This document shows positions 1-6,941 of a DNA stretch of 12,483 bases, piece by piece. How positions within the stretch are numbered: position 1 is the stretch's first letter; each line of letters begins with the position of its first letter. Origin of the DNA: Flavobacteriales bacterium UBA5081 (GTDB taxonomy: Bacteria; Bacteroidota; Bacteroidia; Flavobacteriales_E; Vicingaceae); assembly GCA_002415785.1 (NCBI GenBank), contig DIAJ01000042.1:36755-49237 (forward strand), in the 5' to 3' direction. Below the pieces are notes generated by a model. That model saw only the letters and a list, made by a program, of their open reading frames with translations, ran no database searches and was not told where the DNA came from. The position numbers and the translations under genes are program-made.

Positions 1-327
1 CCTTCTAAACAAAATTCAAATAGTTTTAGTATCATCCCGGACATTCAGATTGCCTAAAGTTAAAAAGTGCCTTAAGTTTTTTTTAGACACAAGAAAAAAG
101 AGACAAGAAGCAAGAACGGATGAAGGATGAAAGATGAAGGACGAAAAATTTTAACTTCTCTATATCCTATTACAGAATACTCTCTAACCACAAAGGCACT
201 GAGGACACAAAGTGTTTGAAGGTTTGTTATGACGAATTTCGTTTTAAAAGCAAAATTTCAACGCAACATGCCTCATTTGAAATTTCTCATTAATCATTAG
301 TCATTATTAATTAGTAATTACATAGCA
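1..327. other. Gene-free repeat-rich intergenic region
   Basis: No convincing gene is seen in these 327 bases downstream of the ABC-F gene. The stretch is a chain of degenerate modules. At 57-116 an AAAGTTAAAAAGTG-like segment runs into a purine-rich run of CAAGA words. At 118-147 GATGAAGGATGAAAG-type words follow. At 186-215 there is a CACAAAGG-type module. At 282-318 an AT-rich run of ATTAATCATTAG-like words leads to the ABC-F stop codon. The first three module types recur in the gene-free block at 5552-6640. No T-tract hairpin that would act as a terminator for the ABC-F operon was found. Confidence 0.7.
186..215. repeat. CACAAAGG-type degenerate intergenic repeat module
   Basis: This 30-bp segment starts AACCACAAAGGCACTGAGG and ends ACACAAAGTGT. 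Related segments that start AACCGCTAAG and end in AAAGTGT occur at 6028-6069 and 6482-6523. From memory, words of this kind (ACCACAAAGGACACAAAG) are scattered in intergenic DNA of many unrelated bacterial phyla, with no established function. The relation to the two copies in the 453-bp units is by eye and imperfect. Confidence 0.5.
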
Positions 328-2196
328 CTAAGCAAGTTCCGCCAACTCCATCCAACGACTTGTTTTATCATCAATTACCTCAATGAGCTTTCCCAACTCA
401 TTAGATTTCTCCATCAATTCCTCTGAACTCAACTCTGAGGAGGAAAGTTGGGCTGTTAAAGTTTCTTTTTCAGCCTCCAGTTTTTCAATTTCCTTTTCCA
501 GTTTATTAAATTCTCTGCGTTCAGAATATCCAAGTTTCTTAGGTTTTTCCTCTTTTCTTTCCGGCAAATTTTTCACTTCAACTTTAGGAGCTTTTGTTTG
601 CTGTAATTGATCTTTTTTATTCTTTTCGATCAACTGACTATAGGTTCCGGGAAAGTCTTTTATCTTCCCTTCACCTTCAAAGTGAAAAATGTGATCCGCC
701 AAATGATCCATAAAAGCTCTGTCGTGAGATACTATGAGCAAGCAACCCTGAAAATCGAGTAAAAACTGTTCTAAAATGCTAATGGTTTTTATGTCTAAAT
801 CATTGGTCGGCTCATCTAAAATCAGAAAGTTTGGATTGCTCATTAAAACAGTTAATAGATACAAACGCTTACGTTCACCTCCACTTAATTTAGAAACGTA
901 ATTATACTGCTGTTTTGGAGGAAACAAAAAGCGTTCAAGCATTTGTGAAGCCGTCAATTTACGCCCTTTTTCCAAGGGGATTACTTCGGCTATTTCCTTT
1001 ACTACCTCAATAATCCGCTTATCGTCTTTTAGTTGAATCCCCTTTTGGGTATAATAACCAAACTTAACTGTTTCTCCATGAACAACTTTACCCCCATCCG
1101 ACTGTTCTTTGCCAAGAAGTAAGTTGAGAAAAGTAGTTTTACCTACACCATTCTTTCCGGCAATACCAATCTTTTCGTTTTTCTTAAAAGTATACGAAAA
1201 ATCATCTACTATTTTTAAATCACCATAACTCTTGCGCAAGTGGTGCAATTCTAAAATCTTTCCACCTAAGCGTTCTGATTTTACTGAAAGTTGAACCTCC
1301 TCTTTCTTTGTCTTTTGCTTTGCTTTCTTCTCTGTATCGTAAAATTGATCTATTCTTGATTTCGCCTTAGTGCCCCTAGCCTTAGGCATACGTCGCATCC
1401 ACTCTACTTCTTTTCGATAAAGATTTTTCGCCTTTTCAACTTCTGAAAGTTTCGCATCTTCTCGTTCTGCCTTTTTTTCTAAATAATATTCATACGTGCC
1501 GCTGTATTTAAAAGCACTTCCGGCATCCAACTCCAGAATTTGATTGCAAGTATTATTTAAAAAATACCTATCGTGCGTCACCATAAAGAGCGTCATATTT
1601 TCCTGCGACAAATAGTCTTCTAACCACTCAATCATGGGAATATCTAAATGGTTTGTAGGCTCATCTAAAATCAAAACATCCGGCTCATCGATGATAAGCT
1701 TAACCAAAGCAATTCGCTTGTTCTGCCCACCTGATAATGTCCCAACATTTTGATCAAAATCAATCTGGTTCATTTCAAATATGCTCAACAGCTTTTCTAC
1801 TTTAGCTTCAAAATCCCAAGCTTTGGTTGCGTCCATTCTATTTAAAGCAGATTGCATAGCATCTTGATCATCAGTATTCTTTAAGGCATCTTGATAAGCC
1901 TGAATAGCCGCCGTCATTTCATTGCTGTTTTGATACAAAAGCTGTTTTAAAGTCAGACTTTCATCAAATTTCTGATCTTGTCTTAAGTAAGCAATAGAAA
2001 TGCCATTACGCCAGGTAACATCACCTTCATCAGGCTTTATATCACCATTGAGCAGTTCTAATAAGGTTGTTTTCCCCTCACCATTCTTGGCTACCAATGC
2101 CATTTTCTGACCTTGCTCTAAGCCAAAACTAACTTCACTGAAAAGGACACGCTCACCGTACCTTTTCCCCAAATTCTCAACCGATAAATAGTTCAT
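328..2196 (-). CDS. ABC-F family ATPase, Uup-like (ribosome-associated)
   Basis: A 622-aa soluble protein with two ABC ATPase domains and no membrane segment, the ABC-F layout. Domain 1 has Walker A AKNGEGKT (36-43), signature LSGGQ (154-158), Walker B LILDEP with catalytic E179, and switch H208. Domain 2 has GKNGVGKT (347-354), LSGGE (437-441), LILDEP with E462, and H491. The linker at about 240-300 is basic and helical and contains RRMPKARGTKAKSR, where ABC-F proteins contact P-site tRNA. The C-terminus (about 555-622) is a charged coiled coil, as in Uup. ABC-F proteins act on stalled ribosomes in the cytoplasm; Uup is also linked to DNA transposon excision and branched DNA. The exact subfamily role is inferred. 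The first Walker A starts with Ala, not Gly. The start codon lies 3 bp after the upstream TPR gene's stop, so translation is probably coupled. Confidence 0.93.
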   Translation of the reverse strand: MNYLSVENLGKRYGERVLFSEVSFGLEQGQKMALVAKNGEGKTTLLELLNGDIKPDEGDVTWRNGISIAYLRQDQKFDESLTLKQLLYQNSNEMTAAIQAYQDALKNTDDQDAMQSALNRMDATKAWDFEAKVEKLLSIFEMNQIDFDQNVGTLSGGQNKRIALVKLIIDEPDVLILDEPTNHLDIPMIEWLEDYLSQENMTLFMVTHDRYFLNNTCNQILELDAGSAFKYSGTYEYYLEKKAEREDAKLSEVEKAKNLYRKEVEWMRRMPKARGTKAKSRIDQFYDTEKKAKQKTKKEEVQLSVKSERLGGKILELHHLRKSYGDLKIVDDFSYTFKKNEKIGIAGKNGVGKTTFLNLLLGKEQSDGGKVVHGETVKFGYYTQKGIQLKDDKRIIEVVKEIAEVIPLEKGRKLTASQMLERFLFPPKQQYNYVSKLSGGERKRLYLLTVLMSNPNFLILDEPTNDLDIKTISILEQFLLDFQGCLLIVSHDRAFMDHLADHIFHFEGEGKIKDFPGTYSQLIEKNKKDQLQQTKAPKVEVKNLPERKEEKPKKLGYSERREFNKLEKEIEKLEAEKETLTAQLSSSELSSEELMEKSNELGKLIEVIDDKTSRWMELAELA

Positions 2197-2199
2197 ATT

Positions 2200-3252
2200 T
2201 TATTCTGTAACACGGCTCAAACCTTTGGCCGCTAAATCGTAATCAGGCTGAATCTCCAGCGCTTTACGATAATCTTTTGCTGCATTGTTTACATCTCCCA
2301 TCAACTCAAAACAATAACCGCGATTGTAATAAGCTTGGTAATATCTGGGGTCTACTTCAATGGCATCTGTAAAATGATAAGTTGCATCACGGTATAGCTG
2401 CAAGTAATACATTAACACATAGCCCAAATTGTAATGAGCCTCTCTAAAGTTTGGATGCATTTTAATGGCATCCGTATAAGTTTTCATCGCTTCATTATAC
2501 ATCTCATGCTCTTGCTGATACATACCTATAGCGTATTTTGCCTCCTGACTTTCAGGTCGCACCTCTAAAGCATTTTTTAAATAATCTAATGCTAATGGGT
2601 CATCTTTGGCAGCATGAATCAAACCCAATTGCATATAGGATTCAAAGTCTTCAGGATTTTGCTCTACTGCTGTTTGAAAACTGCTAATTGCTTTTGCGGT
2701 ATCGCCCAACTCAGCAAAATTAAAGCCTTTTAAATAATAAGCTTTTGCATTAAATTGATCATACTTTACAGCTAAATCTGCATTTTTTAATGACTCTTGA
2801 AAATTGCGAGCAACTAAATACAATTCTGCAATCTTGGTGTAAATAATTGATTGCTCCGGATGAATACTTTTTGCATTCTCTAAAATTGCTAAACTTGTTC
2901 TCAACTCCCCTCGCTTGATTAAAAAATCTGCTTGAGCAATCATGGTGTTTAAATAAGTTGAGTCGATCTTCAAAGCGCGATTAATATCTTCTACAGCTGC
3001 TTTCTCATCACCCACTAATTCGTACAAACGTGAACGTTCCAAGTATAAATCAGGATTATTAATATCTTTTCTAATTCTCTGATTGATTTCATCAAAAACT
3101 GAATCGGCCTGAGGACTTAGTTCTTGCTTTTCTACAAGAGACTTCGACTCTGTTTGACTTTCAGTTTGAACCTTTTCTTCTTTTTGAGGCGCTGAGTTAC
3201 ACCCCCATATTACAGTAATTAAAATTCCAATTATACTTATTTTCTTCATCAT
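2200..3252 (-). CDS. TPR-repeat lipoprotein
   Basis: A 350-aa protein. Residues 1-17 form a lipoprotein signal peptide (MMKK, a hydrophobic core, then IWG) before the lipidated Cys18. A polar linker rich in Glu, Lys, Gln and Ser (about 19-48) follows. From about residue 67 to the end there are roughly eight consecutive tetratricopeptide repeats of about 34 residues, with the usual A-x-x-x-Y/F-x-x-A-I/L and P-spaced pattern (for example near 169-202, 270-304 and 305-338). TPR arrays are protein-protein scaffolds, so this one is expected in the periplasm or on the outer membrane; its partner is unknown. The gene follows the recA terminator and is almost joined to the ABC-F gene (3 bp). No good promoter is seen in the 67 bp upstream, so it may use one inside recA or read-through. 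The start could equally be the second Met. Confidence 0.88.
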   Translation of the reverse strand: MMKKISIIGILITVIWGCNSAPQKEEKVQTESQTESKSLVEKQELSPQADSVFDEINQRIRKDINNPDLYLERSRLYELVGDEKAAVEDINRALKIDSTYLNTMIAQADFLIKRGELRTSLAILENAKSIHPEQSIIYTKIAELYLVARNFQESLKNADLAVKYDQFNAKAYYLKGFNFAELGDTAKAISSFQTAVEQNPEDFESYMQLGLIHAAKDDPLALDYLKNALEVRPESQEAKYAIGMYQQEHEMYNEAMKTYTDAIKMHPNFREAHYNLGYVLMYYLQLYRDATYHFTDAIEVDPRYYQAYYNRGYCFELMGDVNNAAKDYRKALEIQPDYDLAAKGLSRVTE

Positions 3253-3256
3253 CTTT

Positions 3257-3297
3257 AAAATAAAAAATCCTGCACTCTTTCATTAAAAATGCAGGAT
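3257..3297 (-). terminator. Intrinsic terminator of bcp-recA operon
   Basis: Read on the minus strand just after the recA stop, arms ATCCTGCA and TGCAGGAT (3290-3297 and 3267-3274) form a perfect 8-bp stem with a 15-nt loop. A run of six T (3262-3267, overlapping the stem base by one) and further T-rich sequence follow. Position and shape fit a Rho-independent terminator that separates recA from the TPR lipoprotein gene. Confidence 0.85.
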
Positions 3298-3319
3298 AAA
3301 ATTATTGAATTTGGATGGA

Positions 3320-4327
3320 TTAAGCTTGAAGTGCTTCTCTGATTTTGCCTTCCAACTCTTCCATTAATTCAGGATTGTCTTCAATAAGTTGCTTTACAGC
3401 GTCTCTACCTTGACCTAATTTGGTTTCACCATAACTAAACCAGCTACCGCTCTTTTTAATAACATTTAGCTCAACGCCCATATCAATTACTTCTCCGGAA
3501 CGAGAAATTCCATTTCCATACATAATGTCAAACTCAGCTTTACGGAAAGGAGGAGCCACTTTATTTTTCACCACTTTTACTTTAACACGGTTTCCAATTA
3601 CTTCTTCCCCTTGTTTAATTTGTGAGCTTCTTCGAATATCTAAACGTACAGATGAGTAAAACTTCAATGCATTACCACCGGTTGTTGTCTCCGGATTACC
3701 AAACATCACACCAATCTTTTCACGCAATTGGTTGATAAAAATACAAGTTGCTCCTGTTCGGCTAATAGTAGAAGTTAACTTTCTTAAGGCTTGAGACATC
3801 AAACGAGCCTGTAATCCCATTTTAGAATCTCCCATTTCTCCTTCAATTTCTGCCTTTGGAGTAAGTGCTGCTACCGAGTCGATAATAATTAAATCAATGG
3901 CTCCCGAGCGGATTAAGTTTTCAGTAATCTCCAATGCTTGCTCTCCGTGATCCGGCTGTGAAATCAAGAGGTTTTCAGTATCTACACCCAAGTTTTTAGC
4001 ATAAAACTGGTCGAAGGCATGCTCGGCATCAATAAATGCGGCTATACCTCCTTGCTTTTGCACTTCTGCAATTGCGTGAATAGCTAAAGTTGTTTTACCT
4101 GAAGATTCAGGCCCGTATATTTCAATTACTCTGCCTCTGGGAAAACCTCCAACACCTAATGCTAAATCTAGCGCTACTGAGCCGGATGGAATTGCTTCAA
4201 CATTTTCAATTGCTTGATCTCCCAAGCGCATAATTGAGCCTTTTCCATAAGTTTTTTCCAATTTATCCATGGTAAGTTGAAGCGCCTTTTGCTTCTCCTT
4301 GTTTACCTCTTTTTTTTCTTCTGCCAT
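3320..4327 (-). CDS. recA: Recombinase RecA
   Basis: A 335-aa RecA, the ATP-dependent strand-exchange protein of homologous recombination. The N-terminal helix (about 11-30, ending TYGKGSIMRLG) mediates filament polymerisation. Walker A is GPESSGKT (72-79), the catalytic glutamate is E102 in FIDAEH, and Walker B is LIIID ending at D150. DNA-binding loop L2 lies around GVMFGNPETTTGGNAL (206-221). The C-terminal domain ends about 18 residues short of the E. coli protein and has a less acidic tail, which is common outside Proteobacteria. The start is preceded by an A-rich leader without Shine-Dalgarno. It lies 22 bp after bcp and is probably transcribed from the bcp promoter. No LexA-type palindrome was seen upstream, so damage control through LexA is not evident. 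Confidence 0.98.
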   Translation of the reverse strand: MAEEKKEVNKEKQKALQLTMDKLEKTYGKGSIMRLGDQAIENVEAIPSGSVALDLALGVGGFPRGRVIEIYGPESSGKTTLAIHAIAEVQKQGGIAAFIDAEHAFDQFYAKNLGVDTENLLISQPDHGEQALEITENLIRSGAIDLIIIDSVAALTPKAEIEGEMGDSKMGLQARLMSQALRKLTSTISRTGATCIFINQLREKIGVMFGNPETTTGGNALKFYSSVRLDIRRSSQIKQGEEVIGNRVKVKVVKNKVAPPFRKAEFDIMYGNGISRSGEVIDMGVELNVIKKSGSWFSYGETKLGQGRDAVKQLIEDNPELMEELEGKIREALQA

Positions 4328-4349
4328 TTTGTATTTGTATTTAGTTGTA

Positions 4350-4805
4350 TTAGTCTTTTAAAATTTGTGCTGCGTGATCTTTTGTTTTTACTTTCTCAAT
4401 AATATCTTCTATTTTTCCTTCCTCGTCAATTACAAACGTTTTCCGAATAATTCCTTCGTATTCTTTTCCCATAAACTTTTTTAGCCCCCAAGCTCCATAA
4501 GCTTGAATAACTTCTTTATTCTCATCAGCTAAAAGCGTAAATGGCAAGTCGTACTTTTCAATAAAGTTTTGATGTTTCTTCTGACTGTCGGCACTCACTC
4601 CAATTACTTCGTAGCCTTGTTTTTGTAGCTCCTTGTAATTATCTCTTAAGTTACAAGCCTCCTTTGTGCAGCCAGGAGTATTATCTTTCGGATAAAAGTA
4701 CAACACCACCTTTTTACCTTTTAAATCGCTTAATGAAAAGTCGTTCCCGTTCTGATCTTTACTCTGAATATCAGGCGCTTTATCTCCAATTTTTAATTCA
4801 CTCAT
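4350..4805 (-). CDS. bcp: Thioredoxin-dependent thiol peroxidase (Bcp/PrxQ)
   Basis: A 151-aa peroxiredoxin of the Bcp/PrxQ class, the usual length. It reduces hydrogen peroxide and organic hydroperoxides in the cytoplasm using thioredoxin. The active site PKDNTPGC (39-46) fits the PxxxTxxC motif, with peroxidatic Cys46. Cys51, five residues later, is the resolving cysteine of the atypical 2-Cys form (compare Cys45 and Cys50 in E. coli). Arg121 is the likely conserved active-site arginine. The thioredoxin-fold core runs through VVLYFYPK, VIGVSAD and RKTFVID. It is the first gene of an operon with recA and is divergent from nth across 113 bp. Confidence 0.96.
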   Translation of the reverse strand: MSELKIGDKAPDIQSKDQNGNDFSLSDLKGKKVVLYFYPKDNTPGCTKEACNLRDNYKELQKQGYEVIGVSADSQKKHQNFIEKYDLPFTLLADENKEVIQAYGAWGLKKFMGKEYEGIIRKTFVIDEEGKIEDIIEKVKTKDHAAQILKD

Positions 4806-4840
4806 AATTTTGACGATTTTTTTGTCATTTTGAATTTTTA

Positions 4841-4871
4841 CAAAGTAAGTAATTATCTTATCTATTGCAAT
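4841..4871 (-). promoter_or_regulatory. Putative promoter of bcp-recA
   Basis: On the minus strand a TTG (within 4868-4871) is followed by 19 bp and then TTACTTTG (4841-4848), a 7/8 match to the Bacteroidota TAnnTTTG element. The spacing lies within the usual 17-23 bp range. The predicted transcript would start about 30 nt before the bcp ATG. This is a by-eye match to a consensus and is not tested. Confidence 0.5.
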
Positions 4872-4902
4872 ATTTCTCTAAAGTTTTGCAATATTATTCC
4901 TT

Positions 4903-4910
4903 TATTTTTG
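4903..4910 (+). promoter_or_regulatory. Putative -7 box of nth promoter
   Basis: TATTTTTG matches the Bacteroidota TAnnTTTG element exactly and ends 8 bp before the nth ATG. The nearest upstream TTTG (4885-4888) is only 14 bp away, shorter than usual, so the -33 box is weak. If used, this box gives an mRNA leader of only a few nucleotides. Confidence 0.4.
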
Positions 4911-4918
4911 CCTGCACT

Positions 4919-5551
4919 ATGAAGAAATCGGAAAAGGTAGAATTTATTATCAACAAATTAGAAGAGCTTTATCCCACAGTTCCTATCCCTCTGAATCACA
5001 AAGACCCTTACACCTTATTAGTGGCTGTTTTGCTTTCCGCACAATGCACCGACGAAAGGGTTAACAAAGTTACGCCCGACTTGTTTGCTTTGGCTGACAA
5101 CCCTTATGAGATGCAAGAAAAGGAAGTTGAGGAAATAAAAAGTATTATTAAACCTTGTGGCTTATCTCCCAGAAAGTCTAAAGCCATTCACGAATTATCG
5201 CAAATTTTAGTTAACAAACACAATGGTATTGTTCCTGATAATTTTAAAGACTTAGAAGCTTTGCCGGGAGTTGGACACAAAACAGCTTCGGTAGTCATGT
5301 CGCAAGCATTTAACCATCCCGCTTTTCCGGTTGACACGCACATTCACCGATTGGCATACAGATGGGGATTAACGAATGGAAAAAATGTAGAGCAAACGGA
5401 AAAAGACTGCAAATGGCTATTTCCAAAAGAATTGTGGAACAAACTTCATTTACAAATAATTTTCTTTGGTAGAGAATACTGCAAGGCAAGACCACATGAC
5501 GCTAACGCTTGCCCGATTTGCTCTAAAGTTGGAAGGAAAACCTTGTTTTAA
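4919..5551 (+). CDS. nth: Endonuclease III (DNA glycosylase/AP lyase)
   Basis: A 210-aa base-excision repair enzyme that removes oxidised pyrimidines and cuts abasic sites. The helix-hairpin-helix LPGVGHKTA (115-123) carries catalytic Lys121, and VDTHI carries catalytic Asp139; both match Lys120 and Asp138 of E. coli Nth. The conserved LLSAQCTD (38-45) is present. The C-terminal iron-sulphur region is altered: Cys188, Cys198 and Cys201 are present with CX9CX2C spacing instead of CX6CX2CX5C, and the fourth cysteine is missing because the protein ends SKVGRKTLF. I chose the ATG at 4919 because MKKSEKVEFI aligns with the E. coli start. The in-frame ATG at 4865 would add 18 residues unlike the family and overlap the promoter box. 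The gene is divergent from bcp. Confidence 0.95.
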   Translation: MKKSEKVEFIINKLEELYPTVPIPLNHKDPYTLLVAVLLSAQCTDERVNKVTPDLFALADNPYEMQEKEVEEIKSIIKPCGLSPRKSKAIHELSQILVNKHNGIVPDNFKDLEALPGVGHKTASVVMSQAFNHPAFPVDTHIHRLAYRWGLTNGKNVEQTEKDCKWLFPKELWNKLHLQIIFFGREYCKARPHDANACPICSKVGRKTLF

Positions 5552-5628
5552 AGAGCTAATGACTAAGTTTTAGAAGAGACAAGAATAAAGAGCGCTGCGC
5601 TTTTAGATGAGAGAGTTAGTTGGATGAA

Positions 5629-6081
5629 GGATGAAAGTTTAAGGGTGAAGGAGAAAGTTAAAAGTGGCTATAGTTTCCTTTAGATGCAAGATCGCTTCGC
5701 TGCAAGAAACAAGAAGTTAGAGGTTTTGCGTCAATAGACTGCGGAGAATGAACCGATTCTCGCCCAAGCGAAACGCTTTCAATGTTTCCACCTTTCAAAC
5801 TTTCAAAAGCCCTGAAAGGGCGACATCTATTAGCCGGGTACTTAAGTGCTCGGATAGAATGAACAGAACTGATGTAACTTTTGGCGACATTTTTTATAAA
5901 AATGGTGACAAAAGTGAGTAAAGATATAGAACGCTCCTGTCTACTGCAAGCAGGGATAACACTGATTAAGCTGATTTTCGCAGATTTAATTCGTTGCTAT
6001 ATACTATGTTTTCGACAAATTGCTTTTAACCGCTAAGTTCACCAAGAAAGCTCTAAGGTCGCAAAGTGTATATTGAGCGAG
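5629..6081. repeat. Tandem repeat unit, copy 1 (453 bp)
   Basis: First copy of a tandem unit. By hand alignment it differs from copy 2 by about 19 substitutions and one 1-bp indel, about 96% identity. It is non-coding in all frames beyond short runs. Internal hairpins visible by eye are GAGAAT/ATTCTC (5744-5761), GCCCT/AGGGC (5809-5821), CCGGGTAC/GTGCTCGG (5834-5853), ACTTTTG plus CATTTTT pairing AAAAATG plus CAAAAGT (5877-5915), and CCTGT/GCAGG (5936-5954). It also carries an AACACTGATTAAGCTGATT module (from 5958) and a CACAAAGG-like module (6028-6069). Confidence 0.9.
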
Positions 6082-6535
6082 GGATGAAAGCTTAAGGGTG
6101 AAGGAGAAAGTTAAAAGTGGCTAAAGTTTCCTTTAGAATCAAGATCGCTGCGCTGCAAGAAACAAGAAGTTAGAGGTTTTGTGTCAATAGACTGCGGAGA
6201 ATGAACCGATTCTCGCCCTAGCGAAACGCTTTCAATGTTTCCACCTTTCAAACTTTCAAAAGCCCTGAAAGGGCGACATCTAATAGCCGGGTACGTAAGT
6301 GCCCGGATAGAATGAACAGAACTGATGTAACTTTTGGCGACATTTTTGACAAAAATGGTGACAAAAGTGGGTAAAGATATAGAGCGCTCCTGCCTACTGC
6401 AAGCAGGGATAACACTGATTAAGCTGATTTTCGCAGATTTAATTCGTTGCTATATACTATGTTTTCGACAAATTACTTTTTAACCGCTAAGTTCACCAAG
6501 AAAACTCTAAGGTCAAAAAGTGTATATTGAGCGAG
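6082..6535. repeat. Tandem repeat unit, copy 2 (454 bp)
   Basis: Second copy, directly abutting copy 1 at a constant offset of 453 bp, rising to 454 after one extra T near 6480. It has the same order of hairpins and modules. Hairpins lie at 6197-6214, 6262-6274, 6287-6306, 6330-6368 and 6389-6407. Compared with copy 1, the changes within these hairpins fall in loops or swap G-T and G-C pairs. Confidence 0.9.
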
Positions 6536-6625
6536 GGATGAAAGCTTAAGGGTGAAGGAGAAAGTTTAAAGTTTTTTAGAAAAGAAAGAGTCAAGAATCA
6601 AGATCGCTGCGCTGAAAGAGTCAAG
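6536..6625. repeat. Partial third copy of the tandem unit
   Basis: The first 28 bp or so (GGATGAAAGCTTAAGGGTG onwards) match the start of copy 2. The sequence then diverges into a shortened variant containing TTTTTTAGA, CAAGAATCAAGA and TCGCTGCGCTG words, which correspond to positions about 25-95 of the unit. This looks like the outer flank that recombined to create the tandem duplication. Confidence 0.7.
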
Positions 6626-6731
6626 ATGATGAGTAATTGACAATTAAATACTTCACACCGAGTCGTTATGCTTCAATGATATGCCCTAAGGTAGACCAGT
6701 TGTACCACACGAAAGTACCTAACAGCAACGT

Positions 6732-6858
6732 GTCATGCTGGACTCGTTTCAGCATCTATCTATGTCTTGAAAGATTGTTCTATAGAATTAACCTCTAAGA
6801 TTGCTTCAGATCCTGAAATACCCCTCGACTTCGCTCGAGACGGCGAATTCAGGGTGAC
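6732..6858. repeat. 127-bp inverted-repeat element
   Basis: The segment opens with GTCATGCTG and closes with CAGGGTGAC, so GTCA/TGAC are terminal inverted ends. The left half folds as ATGCTGGA/TTTCAGCAT (6734-6754, 8 bp including one G-T). The right half folds as CCTGAA (6812-6817) with TTCAGG (6848-6853), enclosing CTCGA/TCGAG around CTTCGC (6824-6839). From memory, GTCATGCTGAACTCG and CCTCGACTTCGCTCGAG words are frequent in flavobacterial intergenic DNA. It has no coding capacity. Confidence 0.6.
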
Positions 6859-6941
6859 CGTTTATTTATTAATATTTCGTTCAGGATAAAAGTCTTCGAT
6901 TTGGGATTTACTTTATGGAATATCGTTCTCGGCAAATGCTA

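Noticed and set aside
383..610. 75-codon plus-strand open frame
   Set aside because: It lies antisense to the coiled-coil end of the ABC-F gene, is Ser/Phe-rich low complexity, and has no family features.
4865..4918. Upstream in-frame ATG for nth
   Set aside because: The 18 added residues are not family-like and the stretch overlaps the likely promoter box.
5310..5495. 61-codon minus-strand open frame
   Set aside because: Antisense within nth, whose coding frame is well supported; no recognisable motif.
5809..5954. Intrinsic terminators in the repeat unit
   Set aside because: The GC-rich hairpins are not followed by T-runs, so they do not look like Rho-independent terminators.
5629..6625. 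CRISPR array or tandem tRNA/rRNA cluster
   Set aside because: The unit is about 453 bp with no short repeat/spacer alternation, no cloverleaf fold and no rRNA similarity.
6685..6700. CTAAGGTAG resembling a 23S rRNA word
   Set aside because: The match is under ten bases and its flanks do not continue as rRNA, so it is chance.
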